26,935 nucleotides of DNA, from the NCBI GenBank assembly GCA_031553915.1, contig JAVBKT010000016.1, positions 1-26,935 on the forward strand. Direction: 5' to 3'. The first letter of the stretch is position 1. The number at the start of each line of letters is the position of its first letter. Source of the stretch: HGM13862 sp031553915 (GTDB lineage Bacteria > Bacillota > Dehalobacteriia > UBA4068). Shown here one piece after another: positions 1 through 7,442 of this stretch. A model generated the notes under the pieces. That model searched no databases and was not told where the DNA came from. It saw only the letters and a program-made list of their open reading frames with translations. The position numbers and the translations under genes are program-made.

Positions 1-141
1 TTTAACAGTGCAATTGGCACTGCCAAAAGCCGTTTCCAAATCACCAATGTTATTAATTACTTTTTCTGCTGCCAGGGCTGAGACTGAAAAGGCCAGCACC
101 AACACAATAGCTAAGATTACTACCAGCAAACTCTTTTTCAT
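1..141 (-). CDS. Secreted protein, N-terminal part only (cut by window edge)
   Basis: The reading frame opens at an ATG at 141 and runs off the left edge. The 47 visible residues start with MKKSLLVVILAIVLVLAF and continue to SVSALAAEK. This is a textbook signal peptide: a lysine n-region, a hydrophobic core, and an A-L-A type signal peptidase I site near residue 25. The mature part (KVINNIGDLETAFGSANCTVK...) is too short to assign to a family. A strong AAGGAGG ribosome binding site lies about 9 bases upstream (151-157). The gene is transcribed away from the FHA-FtsW operon, so the two share the 142-455 spacer. Export is well supported; function is unknown. Confidence 0.8.
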   Translation of the reverse strand, partial: MKKSLLVVILAIVLVLAFSVSALAAEKVINNIGDLETAFGSANCTVK

Positions 142-208
142 AAAACCTTGCCTCCTTATATTTACAATAAATTATAAATGAAATATACAAAATAAGTATA
201 ACATAGAT

Positions 209-236
209 ATTATAACATAAACAGCAACTAAAACAA
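209..236 (-). promoter_or_regulatory. Possible promoter of the left-edge secreted protein
   Basis: Read on the minus strand there is TATAAT (209-214) preceded at 16 bp by TTGTTT (231-236). The -10 is perfect but the -35 is weak. Other AT-rich -10-like words nearby make the choice uncertain. Confidence 0.35.
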
Positions 237-373
237 CTATATTATGAAAAACGCAAAAAATTTTTTGCTAAGGCAAAAAGGCGAACACAGACTAGATAAT
301 TAAAAATGTTTTTATGCCTGTTCAGCAAAAGCTCACTGAAAAGACATATCTTCTCCACAGCCCGCTGTTATTT

Positions 374-402
374 TGGACAAAAGCCGGGGAGTATTGTATA
401 AT
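374..402 (+). promoter_or_regulatory. Sigma-A type promoter of the FHA-FtsW/PBP operon
   Basis: TGGACA (374-379, 5 of 6 to consensus), a 17-bp spacer and a perfect TATAAT (397-402). Transcription would start near 409, leaving a leader of about 47 nt before the ATG at 456. Confidence 0.75.
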
Positions 403-455
403 TAAAACAATACCAGCCTGTTCTGGCTTTTCCCCTTGCGGAGGATGCTTCCCTG

Positions 456-2699
456 ATGAGAGAATTTTTTGAGAATATCTTTCACGCTGGCACTGATGGA
501 GCCTTTTGGGGCGATCCCATCAGCTTTCTCTTGCCCTATTTCACTGCGCTCACCCGCATAGCGCTGCCTGTTCTGGCCATTATTGTCGTTGTCCGCTGCG
601 CCCTCTCCCTCCTCCGCACCAAGCAGGATAAGGAGACCTGGGCCTGGCTGGGCCTGGGCGATGGCGTGCGCTTGCCGATTAATCACTGGGAGAATATTAT
701 CGGCCGCGGCAACAAGGCCGATATCTCGCTGCCCTTTCCGGAAATATCACGCAATCACGCAGCGCTGATTCGTAATGAGGCTGGCTGCTGGCGGCTGATT
801 GATATTGCCCAAAAGGGAAACCTGCTGGTAAACGGCGAGGCCATAGAGGGAGAGATCACGCTCCATGAGGGAGATGTTATTTCTCTGGCAGGCAATGAGC
901 TGATTTTTGCCAATATTACCGCTGATGAAGATGAGCAGCAGCGCAGCCAACGCACTGTGCCGGGGAAAAAGATACGCCCCTTTCGCACCCTGCTGTGGCT
1001 GAGCCTTTTTATAATCGTGCTTGCCAGCCAGCTGGCTATGGCGCAATATCAATCCGGGCATAGCCTGGCTATTTTGCTCGGCTTTGGCTGGCTGATCGCT
1101 TTGATTTGGGGCGCGTGGATTTTTTCCCGCTCGCTCCGACGCCAGGGCTTTGAGATTGAAACCATGGCCTTTTTCCTCACCAGCCTGGGCTTGGCGGTCA
1201 TTTCCTCGGGCGCGCCGGAGGAAATCTTCAAGCAATGCCTGGCGATCAGCATCGGTGTCGTCGGCTTTTTTGTGCTGGGGCTAATCATGCGCGATATGAA
1301 AAGAATCAAGGCCCTGCGCTGGCCTGCGGCAGGCGCGGCTTTGGCGATGATGGGCTATGTGCTGCTTTTTGGCGAGGAAATACACGGCGCGCAAAACTGG
1401 ATTACGATCTTTAATTTCTCTTTGCAGCCATCAGAGCTGGTCAAAGTTCTCTTTATTTTTGCCGGAGCAGCCACGCTGGACCGTCTGTTTATGCGCCGCA
1501 ACCTCTATGCTTTCATCGTTCTTTCCGCAGCTATAGTTGGCTGCCTGGCCTTGATGAGTGATTTTGGTACGGCGATAATCTTTTTTGTCACCTATCTGGT
1601 TATCGCTTTCCTCCGCTCCGGCGATTTGGCTACTATTGGCCTCAGCGTTGGCGGCGCAGTCTCTGCGGTGGTGCTGGTTTTGACAGCCAAGCCCTATGTG
1701 GCAGATCGCTTTGCCACCTGGGGCCATGCCTGGGAATTTGCCGCCACCAGCGGCTATCAGCAAACCCGCGCCATGACGGTGATGAGCTCCGGCGGCATGT
1801 TTGGCATGGGCGGCGGTGAAGGCTGGCTGAAGCAAGTGGCTGCCTCAGATACTGATCTGGTCTTTGCCTTCGTCTCAGAAGAATGGGGCATGATTATAGG
1901 TTTTCTGGCTCTGGCAGCGCTGGTGATTATAGCCCTCTTTGCCCTGCGCAGCGCCGGAAACGCCCGCTCTACTTATTATATCATTGCTGCTTGCGGCACA
2001 GCTGCTTTGCTGCTGTTCCAGACTATTTTGAATGTGGGCGGCAGCCTTGATTTGCTGCCTTTGACCGGGGTCACCTTCCCCTTTATCAGCAATGGCGGCA
2101 CCTCGATGATGTCTTGCTGGTGTCTGATGGCTTTTCTGAAGGCTATCGATACCCGGCAGAACGCCAGCTTTGCCTTGAGCCTGCCTAATCGCCGTAAAAT
2201 GCGCAAACAAGAACAGCTGCGCCAGAGCGAGCTGCTGCCTTTGGATGAGCTTTTTGATGATAATGCGGAGGATATCAGCCGCAATAGCGGGGAGATCGAG
2301 CTGCAAACAAGCGCTGTGGCAGCTGATTTGGCGAGAGAGCTTGATGCTTTTGCCAGGCAACAGCGCGAGGCGGAGATCAAAGCCAAAGCTGCTGACTTAA
2401 TGAGAGAGCAAGCAGCAGCCAGCGTTGCCGCTGCCGAGCAAAGAAACACGCGCGAACAAAGGCAGGAGCAAAAATTCGTCTTCAGCAAACCGGAAGATAT
2501 GCCAGATGAAGAGCTGGCCTTGCGGGAGCAATGGCACAAAAAGGCAGAGCAGCCATCTGACCAGGAAAACCCGCCAACAACAAAGACGGAAGAGGAATCG
2601 CCTTTTGCCAGGCCGTTTCCCTCCAACCCCTTTGCTACTGGCTTTAGCAGCAAAAAAGATAAGCGGGAAAAGCGAAAAGGAGGTAAAAAAAGCAAATGA
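456..2699 (+). CDS. FHA domain fused to FtsW/RodA/SpoVE-type glycan polymerase
   Basis: This is a membrane SEDS glycosyltransferase that polymerises lipid II into glycan strands, here carrying its own phosphothreonine-binding module. In order: one N-terminal membrane segment (about residues 25-47), a cytoplasmic FHA domain (about 68-150; GRG near 85, SRNHA, then NGE and GD turns), a multi-pass SEDS domain (about 175-570), and a charged, Glu/Gln/Lys-rich, probably coiled-coil tail (about 575-747). SEDS hallmarks are GAQNWI..F..QPSELVK, an SSGGMFGMGGGEG loop, DTDLVFAFVSEEWG and FISNGGTS near residue 545. At 747 residues it is almost twice the usual FtsW/RodA length because of the two added regions. 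The ATG is preceded by GGAGG (440-444). The stop overlaps the next gene's start as ATGA, so it is translationally coupled to its PBP partner. The FHA suggests control by a Ser/Thr kinase, which is not in the window. RodA or SpoVE roles cannot be separated from FtsW here. Confidence 0.92.
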   Translation: MREFFENIFHAGTDGAFWGDPISFLLPYFTALTRIALPVLAIIVVVRCALSLLRTKQDKETWAWLGLGDGVRLPINHWENIIGRGNKADISLPFPEISRNHAALIRNEAGCWRLIDIAQKGNLLVNGEAIEGEITLHEGDVISLAGNELIFANITADEDEQQRSQRTVPGKKIRPFRTLLWLSLFIIVLASQLAMAQYQSGHSLAILLGFGWLIALIWGAWIFSRSLRRQGFEIETMAFFLTSLGLAVISSGAPEEIFKQCLAISIGVVGFFVLGLIMRDMKRIKALRWPAAGAALAMMGYVLLFGEEIHGAQNWITIFNFSLQPSELVKVLFIFAGAATLDRLFMRRNLYAFIVLSAAIVGCLALMSDFGTAIIFFVTYLVIAFLRSGDLATIGLSVGGAVSAVVLVLTAKPYVADRFATWGHAWEFAATSGYQQTRAMTVMSSGGMFGMGGGEGWLKQVAASDTDLVFAFVSEEWGMIIGFLALAALVIIALFALRSAGNARSTYYIIAACGTAALLLFQTILNVGGSLDLLPLTGVTFPFISNGGTSMMSCWCLMAFLKAIDTRQNASFALSLPNRRKMRKQEQLRQSELLPLDELFDDNAEDISRNSGEIELQTSAVAADLARELDAFARQQREAEIKAKAADLMREQAAASVAAAEQRNTREQRQEQKFVFSKPEDMPDEELALREQWHKKAEQPSDQENPPTTKTEEESPFARPFPSNPFATGFSSKKDKREKRKGGKKSK

Positions 2700-4033
2700 A
2701 TAAAGTCAAACGCCGCACTTTGATTCTTTTTGTGCTGATCGGCCTCTTGCTCCTTGGTTCGTTTTCCTTCTTGATCAAGATGGAAAGTGACGGCGCTAGC
2801 TGGGCTGCTTTTGCCTCCAATGACCACACTCATCACCGCGGCATTTTTACCTCCGGCCAGATTTTGGATAGAGACGGTACGCTTTTGCTCACCACCAATG
2901 ATGACGGCTACCGCGTATATCATGACGATAGAACCGTTCGCTTGGCTACCCTGCATGCGGTGGGTGATGAAAAGGGCAATATCGGCGGCTCTGCCACAGC
3001 CTCTTATAAAAGGCAGCTGATGGGCTATAATATGATTAACGGCACCTATAGCCTTTCCGGCAAAGGGCGCAACCTCTATCTGACTATTGATACGGATTTG
3101 AATGTGGTCGCCTGGAATGCCCTGGGCAGCAGGAGCGGCTGTGTGGCTGTGGTTAACTATCACAGCGGAGAGATTCTCTGCATGGTCAGCAGCCCGGCCT
3201 TTGACCCCAGCGATCCTCCGGCAGACCCCGGCTATCTCAACCGCTTTTTGACCGGGCTGTATGCGCCCGGGTCAATTTTCAAACTAGTTACCGCTGAGGC
3301 GGCGATTGAAAACCTGGATACAGCGAACTATCACTATAGCTGTGGCGGCAGCGCAGAATATGAGGGCGGAAGCATTACCTGCATGGAGCGGCATGGCGAT
3401 ATTAATTTTGAGCAGGCTTTGGCTGTCTCCTGCAACTGCGCCTTTGCTGATATCGCGCAGCAACTGGGCGGAGAAACCCTGGCTAAGTATGTGGGCAAGG
3501 CCGGGCTCCTTTCATCGCAGGATATTAATGGCTTTACTACTGTTGCGGGCAGCTTTGATATTGCCGAGAGCGCGCTGAACCTGGGCTGGTCTGCGGCCGG
3601 GCAATATAATGATATGATCAACCCTGCGGGCATGCTGGCTTATGTGGCTGCTATCGCCAATGATGGCAAGGCGCCGAACTTTCAGCTGATCAAAAAGGTT
3701 ACTACCACCAACGGGCTGCTGCCCACCTGGCTCAATACTGACAAGGGTACAGAGAATGTTCTGAGCAGCAAGAGTGCAGACAAGCTGACGGAGATGATGA
3801 AAAATAATGTTGCCACCAACTATAGCAACAGTGTCAGTCTGCCGGAGTTTACCGCTGCCAAAAGCGGTACCGCTGAGGTTGCGGGAGCTGCGCCGCATTC
3901 CTGGTTCACCGGTTTTATTGATGATCCGGCGCACCCCTATGCTTTTATTGTCCTGGTAGAAAACGGCGGCGCTGGCAAATCTGTGGCCGGCTCAGTTGCG
4001 GCTAAAGTGCTGTCTGCCGCCCTGGATCAGTAG
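2696..4033 (+). CDS. Class B penicillin-binding protein (peptidoglycan transpeptidase)
   Basis: A membrane-anchored D,D-transpeptidase that cross-links the glycan made by the SEDS protein encoded just upstream. One N-terminal membrane anchor (about residues 8-28) is followed by a short non-catalytic region and a transpeptidase domain. Active-site motifs are S193-I-F-K196 (SxxK, nucleophile Ser193), S245-C-N247 (SxN) and K389-S-G (KTG-type). At 445 residues it is compact and lacks PASTA repeats and a glycosyltransferase domain, resembling the PbpA-type enzymes that pair with RodA/FtsW. Its ATG overlaps the ftsW-like stop by 4 bp, and GGAGG lies about 10 bases upstream inside the previous gene. 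The SEDS plus class B PBP pairing supports a single synthase complex. Whether it acts in division, elongation or sporulation is not shown. Confidence 0.93.
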   Translation: MNKVKRRTLILFVLIGLLLLGSFSFLIKMESDGASWAAFASNDHTHHRGIFTSGQILDRDGTLLLTTNDDGYRVYHDDRTVRLATLHAVGDEKGNIGGSATASYKRQLMGYNMINGTYSLSGKGRNLYLTIDTDLNVVAWNALGSRSGCVAVVNYHSGEILCMVSSPAFDPSDPPADPGYLNRFLTGLYAPGSIFKLVTAEAAIENLDTANYHYSCGGSAEYEGGSITCMERHGDINFEQALAVSCNCAFADIAQQLGGETLAKYVGKAGLLSSQDINGFTTVAGSFDIAESALNLGWSAAGQYNDMINPAGMLAYVAAIANDGKAPNFQLIKKVTTTNGLLPTWLNTDKGTENVLSSKSADKLTEMMKNNVATNYSNSVSLPEFTAAKSGTAEVAGAAPHSWFTGFIDDPAHPYAFIVLVENGGAGKSVAGSVAAKVLSAALDQ

Positions 4034-4059
4034 AGCGCTGAATCATGCGCGGAAAAGAA

Positions 4060-4082
4060 AAAGAGCGAAATGATCGCTCTTT
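4060..4082 (+). repeat. Hairpin after the PBP gene
   Basis: AAAGAGCGA (4060-4068) pairs perfectly with TCGCTCTTT (4074-4082) around a 5-nt loop. The T tail is short, so it may be a weak first terminator or an mRNA 3'-end stabiliser ahead of the stronger hairpin at 4116-4150. Confidence 0.55.
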
Positions 4083-4115
4083 AGGTTAACCCTCTTTAAT
4101 ATTCCAGACTTTTTT

Positions 4116-4150
4116 AACCAGCTTTTGCGCTTAGGCAAGGCTGGTTTTTT
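4116..4150 (+). terminator. Intrinsic terminator of the FHA-FtsW/PBP operon
   Basis: AACCAGC (4116-4122) pairs with GCTGGTT (4140-4146), with TTGC/GCAA extending the stem inside, followed by a run of six T. It separates the rightward operon from the convergent gatD. Confidence 0.75.
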
Positions 4151-4164
4151 ATAATCTTCCCAGC

Positions 4165-4905
4165 TCAAGCCATTTTCTTCTCAATAAAACGTTTAATCAG
4201 CGCAAATGATTTATCCTCATATTCCGTATCTTCAGAGCTAAGCTGTGGCGCAAACCCGATATTTTTGCGTTCGGCAATATCGCTCAAAACAGCAGCGGCA
4301 AAGCGGGGGTTTTTCACCAGCAGCGGGCCCAAGGTGTTAGTGAAAATAATATTGCCCCTGCGGCAGCCCTCGTCGGCGCTGTTATTATTGCCGTGGCCAT
4401 AAAGCACCTCGGCAAAAGGCTTTGCTTTTTCCGCGAGAATGCTGTCTACTACCTGAATCTGATTGCCAATCAGTTCCATGCTGTCGCTCAGGCGCAGCCA
4501 AAGATCATCACCGTAAACCTGCGCGCGTTCCCGGCAGCGCATCGGCAGCAGGCCCAGCCCGGCAAATTCGCTGCCATCGGTTCTGATTGTTTGTTCCGCG
4601 AGAATGCAGCCGCTATTGCCAATGGCAAAAAGATAGCCGCCCCGCGTAATAAAATTTTCCAGCTGGCCGCTGTTTTCTTGCAGCGTAGCAATTACTTTTG
4701 GCATGTTTTTTATTTCTCCGGGGCAAAGAAAGACGATATCAGCGTCTTCCAGCAATAAGGGCTGCTCGAGGTTATCGACACGCTGGATCTCCAAAGCAAG
4801 CCTAAGCTTGTCCGCCACATGCTGCCAGGCCATAATGTTGCCCCTATCGCCGTGCAGGTTTAAAATATCAGGATAAAGCCAGACCAGTTTAATCTCAGCT
4901 GCCAT
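4165..4905 (-). CDS. gatD: GatD-like glutamine amidotransferase subunit, catalytic residues missing
   Basis: The family supplies ammonia from glutamine to MurT, which amidates the alpha-carboxyl of D-Glu in lipid II. The 246 residues match the CobQ/CobB-like class I amidotransferase layout of GatD: LNLHGDRGN near 16-23, an ITRGGYLFAIG strand at 87-96, DGSEFAGLGLLP at 110-121, LYGHGNNN at 168-175, GPLLVKNP at 193-200. The active site looks broken. Where GatD has the nucleophile elbow I-C-G-G-Y, this protein has I-G-N-S-G with G96 at the Cys position. Where GatD has Y-L-H-G-P, it has N-T-L-G-P with Leu192 at the His position. A nearby Cys100 is not in a GxCxG elbow. It starts at an ATG overlapping the murT stop by one base (TAATG), so the pair is coupled. 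It may be a structural partner only, use free ammonia, or act on another substrate. Family is confident; activity is doubtful. Confidence 0.85.
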   Translation of the reverse strand: MAAEIKLVWLYPDILNLHGDRGNIMAWQHVADKLRLALEIQRVDNLEQPLLLEDADIVFLCPGEIKNMPKVIATLQENSGQLENFITRGGYLFAIGNSGCILAEQTIRTDGSEFAGLGLLPMRCRERAQVYGDDLWLRLSDSMELIGNQIQVVDSILAEKAKPFAEVLYGHGNNNSADEGCRRGNIIFTNTLGPLLVKNPRFAAAVLSDIAERKNIGFAPQLSSEDTEYEDKSFALIKRFIEKKMA

Positions 4906-6278
4906 TATTGTGCTGCCTCCCTTTCTCCATGAGCCTTGAGATATTTGGCCAATGATTTGTATTTATAGAGCCAGGTGATCAGATAAACATTATCACAATC
5001 GTATTTGCTAAGCTCATCAATAATCGTTTTATCGTCATTGGTGGGCAGTACGGAAATTTTTTCTTTAGGGACGCCGGCATAGATCAGACGCGTTGCCGCA
5101 TCATAGGCCACGGTGCCGGAAAAACAGATATAGCGCAGCACATTAGAGTCCAGCAAAGCGTCAAAATCGCAGTCATAGGCATAGAAGGTGTTGGTGTAAT
5201 GAGGGTGAAAATCAGTCAGCTCATCCAAGCCGAGCAAAAAGATTTTTTCTTTTTTATCCTGGCTAATATAATCCAAAGCGCTTTGCAGAGTTTCAGGGTT
5301 TTCCTGTTTCATGCGGATATATTGGATCGTCTTATCCGCGGTTTTAATCTGCTCTAAGCGGCCACTGATATTGACAAAGCCCGCCAGGGCGGCAGTACTG
5401 TTTTCCTCAGCCAGCCCCAGCTCCCGGGCTACGGCGATGGCGGCAATATAGCAATAGAGAAAATAGGGCGCGCTATAGGGCAGCGGATAGCTTTGCTGCC
5501 CGACCATAAAGGTATTGCTGGTAAAATCAATATTGTGCGCAAAATACACAGGAGCCTTTTCGCTGGCAAAAGAGCAGTTGCTGCAAGAAAAGGCGCCAAT
5601 ATTATCAATATTATAGCGCGAAAAACGGATGGCGCTGCCGCAGAGCGGGCAGGGCATGGTCGTGGTAAAAAAGCCTCGTTTAATAAAGCTTTTGCTATTG
5701 GCTTCCACTCCATAGTAAATCGTCTTGTCTACCAGGCGGGAGAGCGAGGCGGTATTAGGCTCCTCATTGTTGAGAAACAGCACCGTGTTCTTTGTGATTG
5801 ATTCGACAATCTTGCGGTAAATAATATCCGGCTCGCCATTACGCTGCACCTGATCTTTTTGAATATTGGTTACTATCAGCCAATCTGGCGGCAATTTGCT
5901 GCTGATAATCGGCAAAAAACGCTCATCAGTTTCCATGACAATTAAATCTACTTTAAGCCGACCTGTTAGGCTGGCATGACTAAGCAAGGTCACTGCCACT
6001 CCTGCTTCCAAATTAGCGCCTTCCAGATTGATGGCAGCGCTGATACCAGCCTGTTTGATTATGGCTGCCAGCAGATTGGTGGTGGTAGATTTGCCATTGG
6101 TGCCGGTAATATAAATGATTTTCGTCTGCTCTCTTTGGCGAAAATGACCGATAAACCCACGGTCTATTTTTAGGGCAATAGTTCCGGGAAGGCTGGTACC
6201 ACGCCCTTTGGCCACAATATTAATGGCGAGACGCAAGGCCCGCGCTACCCATAAAGCGAGTAAAAATTTTAGCCGCAT
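4905..6278 (-). CDS. murT: MurT-like Mur ligase (lipid II isoglutaminyl synthase subunit)
   Basis: MurT is the ATP-dependent Mur-ligase partner of GatD that converts D-Glu to D-isoGln in lipid II at the inner face of the membrane. It has an N-terminal hydrophobic/basic helix (MRLKFLLALWVARAL), a P-loop TGTNGKST, a DQVQRNGEPD segment resembling the family's RDQLDRYGE, a four-cysteine zinc ribbon (CPLCG ... CSNC), and a C-terminal DUF1727-type domain. The start is taken at 6278, not the upstream in-frame 6308, because AAGGAG stands about 6 bases before that ATG. This gives 457 residues, normal for MurT. The C-terminal domain is divergent but keeps a YDCDFD motif in place of the usual WDxDFE. 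It is followed without a gap by gatD. A likely promoter lies at 6325-6353. Confidence 0.9.
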   Translation of the reverse strand: MRLKFLLALWVARALRLAINIVAKGRGTSLPGTIALKIDRGFIGHFRQREQTKIIYITGTNGKSTTTNLLAAIIKQAGISAAINLEGANLEAGVAVTLLSHASLTGRLKVDLIVMETDERFLPIISSKLPPDWLIVTNIQKDQVQRNGEPDIIYRKIVESITKNTVLFLNNEEPNTASLSRLVDKTIYYGVEANSKSFIKRGFFTTTMPCPLCGSAIRFSRYNIDNIGAFSCSNCSFASEKAPVYFAHNIDFTSNTFMVGQQSYPLPYSAPYFLYCYIAAIAVARELGLAEENSTAALAGFVNISGRLEQIKTADKTIQYIRMKQENPETLQSALDYISQDKKEKIFLLGLDELTDFHPHYTNTFYAYDCDFDALLDSNVLRYICFSGTVAYDAATRLIYAGVPKEKISVLPTNDDKTIIDELSKYDCDNVYLITWLYKYKSLAKYLKAHGEREAAQ

Positions 6279-6324
6279 AAAGTTTCTCCTTGAAAAGTGT
6301 GACAGCAAATGCTGATTAAACTTT

Positions 6325-6353
6325 ATTATAAGCCAAAAAGGAGATATTTACAA
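6325..6353 (-). promoter_or_regulatory. Promoter of murT-gatD
   Basis: On the minus strand, TTGTAA (6348-6353), a 17-bp spacer and a perfect TATAAT (6325-6330). It lies about 47 bp before the chosen murT start. Confidence 0.6.
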
Positions 6354-6372
6354 CGAAAGAGCAATCTTCGCC

Positions 6373-6419
6373 AAAAAAACCGGCCGGAAAACCGGCCGGC
6401 AAAAAGCATGTGCTTTTTG
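6373..6419 (-). terminator. Tandem intrinsic terminators of the orphan kinase gene
   Basis: Two hairpins stand side by side. Minus-strand reading meets first AAAAAGCA/TGCTTTTT (6400-6419, a near-perfect 20-base palindrome), then CCGGCCGG-TTTT-CCGGCCGG (6380-6399) followed at once by seven T (6373-6379). The second is a classic Rho-independent terminator for the kinase transcript and insulates murT. Confidence 0.85.
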
Positions 6420-6505
6420 GGGAACAAAGAGAGAGCGGGATAACGCGAAAATTTTATGCTAACAGCTAAAGCGTAAATTTGCGGAAACATAAATAGTTTT
6501 TGTAT

Positions 6506-7240
6506 CTAGGCAATGATGGGCAGGCGGAGGATAAAGCTGGCGCCGAGCCCATCTCCTGATTTAACAAGCAAAGCACCATTATGCATTTCAGCAATATCTT
6601 TACACATCGGTAATCCTAAACCTGTGCCATGAGCCTTTGTCGTAAAATGCCGGTCAAAAACATGCGGCAAATCACAAGCGGCAATGCCCGGACCATTATC
6701 TTTGATAATGACCCAAATATTATTCTCTTTTGTGTAGAGAGTTAATTGAATCAGGCCATTATCAGTAGTGTTTGTCAAAGCCTGGATGGCATTGGTAATC
6801 AGATTAACCAGTACTCTTCTTATTTGTGTTTCATCCGCCAATACATAGGGCGCGTTTTGTTCAATATTAAGCTCCAGCTGAATCTGTTCCGAAACAGCCG
6901 CCGCCTTTAACAGCGCGACAGTATCGTAGCAGATTTCACTAATATCAACCAAACGCAGTTCGCCAATTTTGCCGGAGGCCAGGCCCATAATATTGTTACA
7001 AAGATCGCTGATTTTGGAAACCTCTTCATAAAGCAAAGCAAAACGGTCAGCTTCCTGGCAATAGCCTTGCCTTTCGAGATTTTTTTGCATCAGCTGCAAA
7101 TGGGCATAGATACCGGACAAAGGAGCGCGCAGTTCATGAATGATTGCCGTAGCGTTTTCACCCAATAACCACACGGTGTCCTGATATAAATCAGTTTCAT
7201 TTAAGCTGCTTTGTTTGTCATTTTTTGCCATGTATTTCAT
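6506..7240 (-). CDS. Soluble orphan sensor histidine kinase
   Basis: A two-component histidine kinase core without membrane segments or a recognisable sensor domain. After about 25 residues comes the dimerisation/phosphoacceptor helix with H35 in IIHELRAPLSG. The HATPase domain follows: N-box NLITNAIQAL, G1 DNGPGI, F-box HVFDRHFTT, G2 GTGLGLPMCKDIAEMH. At 244 residues it is minimal; the input is probably a protein partner or a diffusible signal. No response regulator is adjacent. A perfect Spo0A box lies about 66 bp upstream of its start. Orphan kinases of this kind often feed the sporulation phosphorelay in Bacillota, so a Spo0A-linked role is a fair inference but unproven. The start could be Met1 or Met4; neither has a clear ribosome binding site. 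Confidence 0.88.
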   Translation of the reverse strand: MKYMAKNDKQSSLNETDLYQDTVWLLGENATAIIHELRAPLSGIYAHLQLMQKNLERQGYCQEADRFALLYEEVSKISDLCNNIMGLASGKIGELRLVDISEICYDTVALLKAAAVSEQIQLELNIEQNAPYVLADETQIRRVLVNLITNAIQALTNTTDNGLIQLTLYTKENNIWVIIKDNGPGIAACDLPHVFDRHFTTKAHGTGLGLPMCKDIAEMHNGALLVKSGDGLGASFILRLPIIA

Positions 7241-7290
7241 TTCTAGTTTTTAGTCGCTTTTCCTTTCCCTTTTACTGTTTTCTTTGCATC

Positions 7291-7317
7291 ATATTTCGCC
7301 TATTTTTGTCGAAATAT
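7291..7317. promoter_or_regulatory. Inverted repeat containing a perfect Spo0A box
   Basis: ATATTTCG (7291-7298) and CGAAATAT (7310-7317) form an 8-bp inverted repeat with an 11-bp spacer. The right arm overlaps TTGTCGAA (7306-7313), the consensus 0A box. It sits between the leftward orphan kinase and the rightward GntR/ABC operon, so it could act on either. Confidence 0.5.
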
Positions 7318-7320
7318 GGC

Positions 7321-7332
7321 TTTTGTACAAAA
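7321..7332. repeat. 12-bp palindrome TTTTGTACAAAA
   Basis: A perfect palindrome 15 bp upstream of the -35 of the gntR promoter. It may be an operator half-pair or simple AT-rich symmetry. Confidence 0.35.
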
Positions 7333-7347
7333 AAATCAAAATAAAGA

Positions 7348-7376
7348 TTGACAAAGCAAATTAGTAACGGTATACT
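7348..7376 (+). promoter_or_regulatory. Near-consensus promoter of the GntR/ABC operon
   Basis: Perfect TTGACA (7348-7353), a 17-bp spacer and TATACT (7371-7376). This is one of the strongest promoters in the window, which fits a promoter held down by the GntR repressor it transcribes. Confidence 0.85.
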
Positions 7377-7411
7377 GTGCCTATACTAAAACTGTACCAT
7401 CTGTATTAGTA
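7361..7411. promoter_or_regulatory. Candidate GntR (YtrA-type) operator
   Basis: Three copies of one 6-mer in alternating orientation: TTAGTA (7361-7366, inside the promoter spacer), TACTAA (7384-7389) and TTAGTA (7406-7411). They are spaced 23 and 22 bp apart, about two helical turns. The placement over and just after the promoter is what autorepression would need. Confidence 0.5.
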
Positions 7412-7442
7412 CATAAAGAAAACAAGCTTATGGGGGGCAGGT

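Larger units (their letters stand above)
142..455. other. AT-rich divergent spacer
   Basis: This non-coding stretch lies between the leftward secreted-protein gene and the rightward ftsW-like gene. It holds a likely leftward promoter (209-236), a perfect 16-base palindrome GCAAAAAATTTTTTGC at 253-268, and a rightward promoter (374-402). No convincing ORF or RNA gene is visible. Confidence 0.7.

Noticed and set aside
1976..3163. A 395-codon open frame on the minus strand
   Set aside because: It lies wholly antisense to the well-supported FHA-FtsW and PBP genes, has a low-complexity Ser/Leu/Ala-rich composition and no family match.
5802..5809. A third exact Spo0A box (TTCGACAA)
   Set aside because: It lies inside the murT coding region, and about one chance hit to this 8-mer is expected in a window of this size.
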